From contig JANSXF010000030.1 in assembly GCA_024743095.1 (NCBI GenBank), positions 1-46,127 on the forward strand: 46,127 nt of DNA, written 5' to 3'. Shown here piece by piece: positions 45,784 through 46,127 of this stretch. Source of the stretch: Flavobacteriaceae bacterium. Lineage in GTDB: Bacteria > Bacteroidota > Bacteroidia > Flavobacteriales > Flavobacteriaceae. A program made the position numbers and the translations under genes. Below the pieces are notes generated by a model. The model searched no databases. It had not been told where the DNA came from and saw only the letters and a program-made list of their open reading frames with translations. Position 1 is the first letter of the stretch. Each line of letters starts with the position of its first letter.

Positions 45784-45819
45784 TGAGGCCCTACGTATCT
45801 TTTGATATAATGGGCCTCA
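45784..45819 (+). terminator. possible terminator after susD of locus B
   Basis: TGAGGCCC (45784-45791) and GGGCCTCA (45812-45819) form an 8-bp stem with a 20-nt loop that can itself pair (ATC/GAT). Only a weak AACTTTAT follows, so termination may be partial and the downstream gene could be read through. Confidence 0.5.
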
Positions 45820-45935
45820 ACTTTATATTCAAGATAATTAGGGGAATCCAAGTCTTGGAATATCTGTTTTATATCAGATGCAAGATTGATTCCCTTACTT
45901 TCCATTTAATTGTTCATACAAAACCAAATTAACAG

Positions 45936-46127
45936 ATGCAGATAATAGAGAATTCTACGGAGTACGATGCGATCATCGTGGGCTCCGGGGCCGGGGGCGG
46001 CATGTCGGCGAAGGTGCTTTCGGAGGCCGGCCTCAAGGTGGCGGTCGTTGAGGCTGGCCCGTTCTTCGACCCTGCGAAGCCTGAGCACCAGACCCAGCTG
46101 AAGTGGTCGTACGAGAGCCCCAGGCGC
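45936..46127 (+). CDS. GMC-family oxidoreductase, N-terminal fragment
   Basis: The first 64 codons run off the right edge. A Rossmann FAD-binding start is clear: [19 protein letters not shown] (GxGxxG) and VAVVEAGP with the acidic residue for the ribose. The continuing [17 protein letters not shown] fits GMC oxidoreductases (glucose/alcohol or gluconate dehydrogenase type) often found in Bacteroidetes. There is no signal peptide. From about codon 9 the G+C content rises to about 68% (113 of 167 bases at 45961-46127) against about 33% in the preceding 180 bases, and nearly every third codon position becomes G or C, unlike every other gene here. Recent transfer or an assembly join are both possible. 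Confidence 0.8.
   Translation, partial: MQIIENSTEYDAIIVGSGAGGGMSAKVLSEAGLKVAVVEAGPFFDPAKPEHQTQLKWSYESPRR

Noticed and set aside
45850..45880. Short dyad ATCTG / CAGAT before the GMC oxidoreductase as an operator
   Set aside because: Five-base arms in AT-rich DNA are expected by chance.

Overview
The window is AT-rich, densely coded DNA that looks like a marine Bacteroidetes, most probably a flavobacterium. Supporting signs are two SusC/SusD pairs with FecI-type sigma and FecR-type anti-sigma genes, many lipoproteins with a Cys after the signal peptide, a Nudix-type AraR, and promoters of the TTG-N16-TAnnTTTG kind (two good examples). The genus cannot be fixed from sequence alone. No rRNA, tRNA, CRISPR array or insertion sequence was seen.

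Layout. (1) 1-5774, plus: the C-terminal part of an alpha-ketoglutarate semialdehyde dehydrogenase, 4-hydroxyproline epimerase, a secreted GH127/GH146-type beta-L-arabinofuranosidase and a secreted DUF885 metallopeptidase. (2) 5821-6555, minus: the AraR-like Nudix regulator, divergent from (3) 6897-17179, plus: GH51 arabinofuranosidase, GH127 lipoprotein, araB, araD, araA, a GalM lipoprotein and a sodium/sugar symporter, closed by a bidirectional terminator. Blocks 1-3 together suggest that arabinose is cut from hydroxyproline-rich glycoproteins and that both sugar and hydroxyproline are eaten. (4) 17230-22694, minus: TolC / RND pump / HlyD efflux operon. (5) 22962-24672, plus: two tandem universal stress proteins, then thioredoxin (minus), a DUF1080 lipoprotein, a DUF6340-like lipoprotein with a possible 37-residue membrane peptide behind it, and a lipocalin-like lipoprotein. 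(6) 27901-30196: hxlA-hxlB (ribulose monophosphate pathway enzymes) with a divergent AraC regulator. (7) 30293-37285, minus: SusCD locus A, with its sigma gene at the far end and a SusC gene broken by an in-frame TAA. (8) A Tat-exported calcineurin-like phosphoesterase, minus. (9) 39052-45765, plus: SusCD locus B in the usual order sigma-fecR-susC-susD. (10) 45936-46127: the start of a GMC oxidoreductase, whose base composition jumps to about 68% G+C.

The most notable non-coding signal is shared by both SusCD loci. In each fecR-susC gap there is an intrinsic terminator pointing antisense to susC, and exactly 47 nt upstream of its hairpin, at the susC start codon, lies an identical antisense -7 box TAATTTTG. 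This predicts a roughly 80-nt antisense RNA over each susC leader, comparable with the DonS-type RNAs described in Bacteroides. Other regulatory candidates are a perfect 16-bp Crp/Fnr-like palindrome between trx and the DUF1080 gene, a 17-bp palindrome before the stress-protein operon, and a 10-bp inverted repeat before the arabinose operon.
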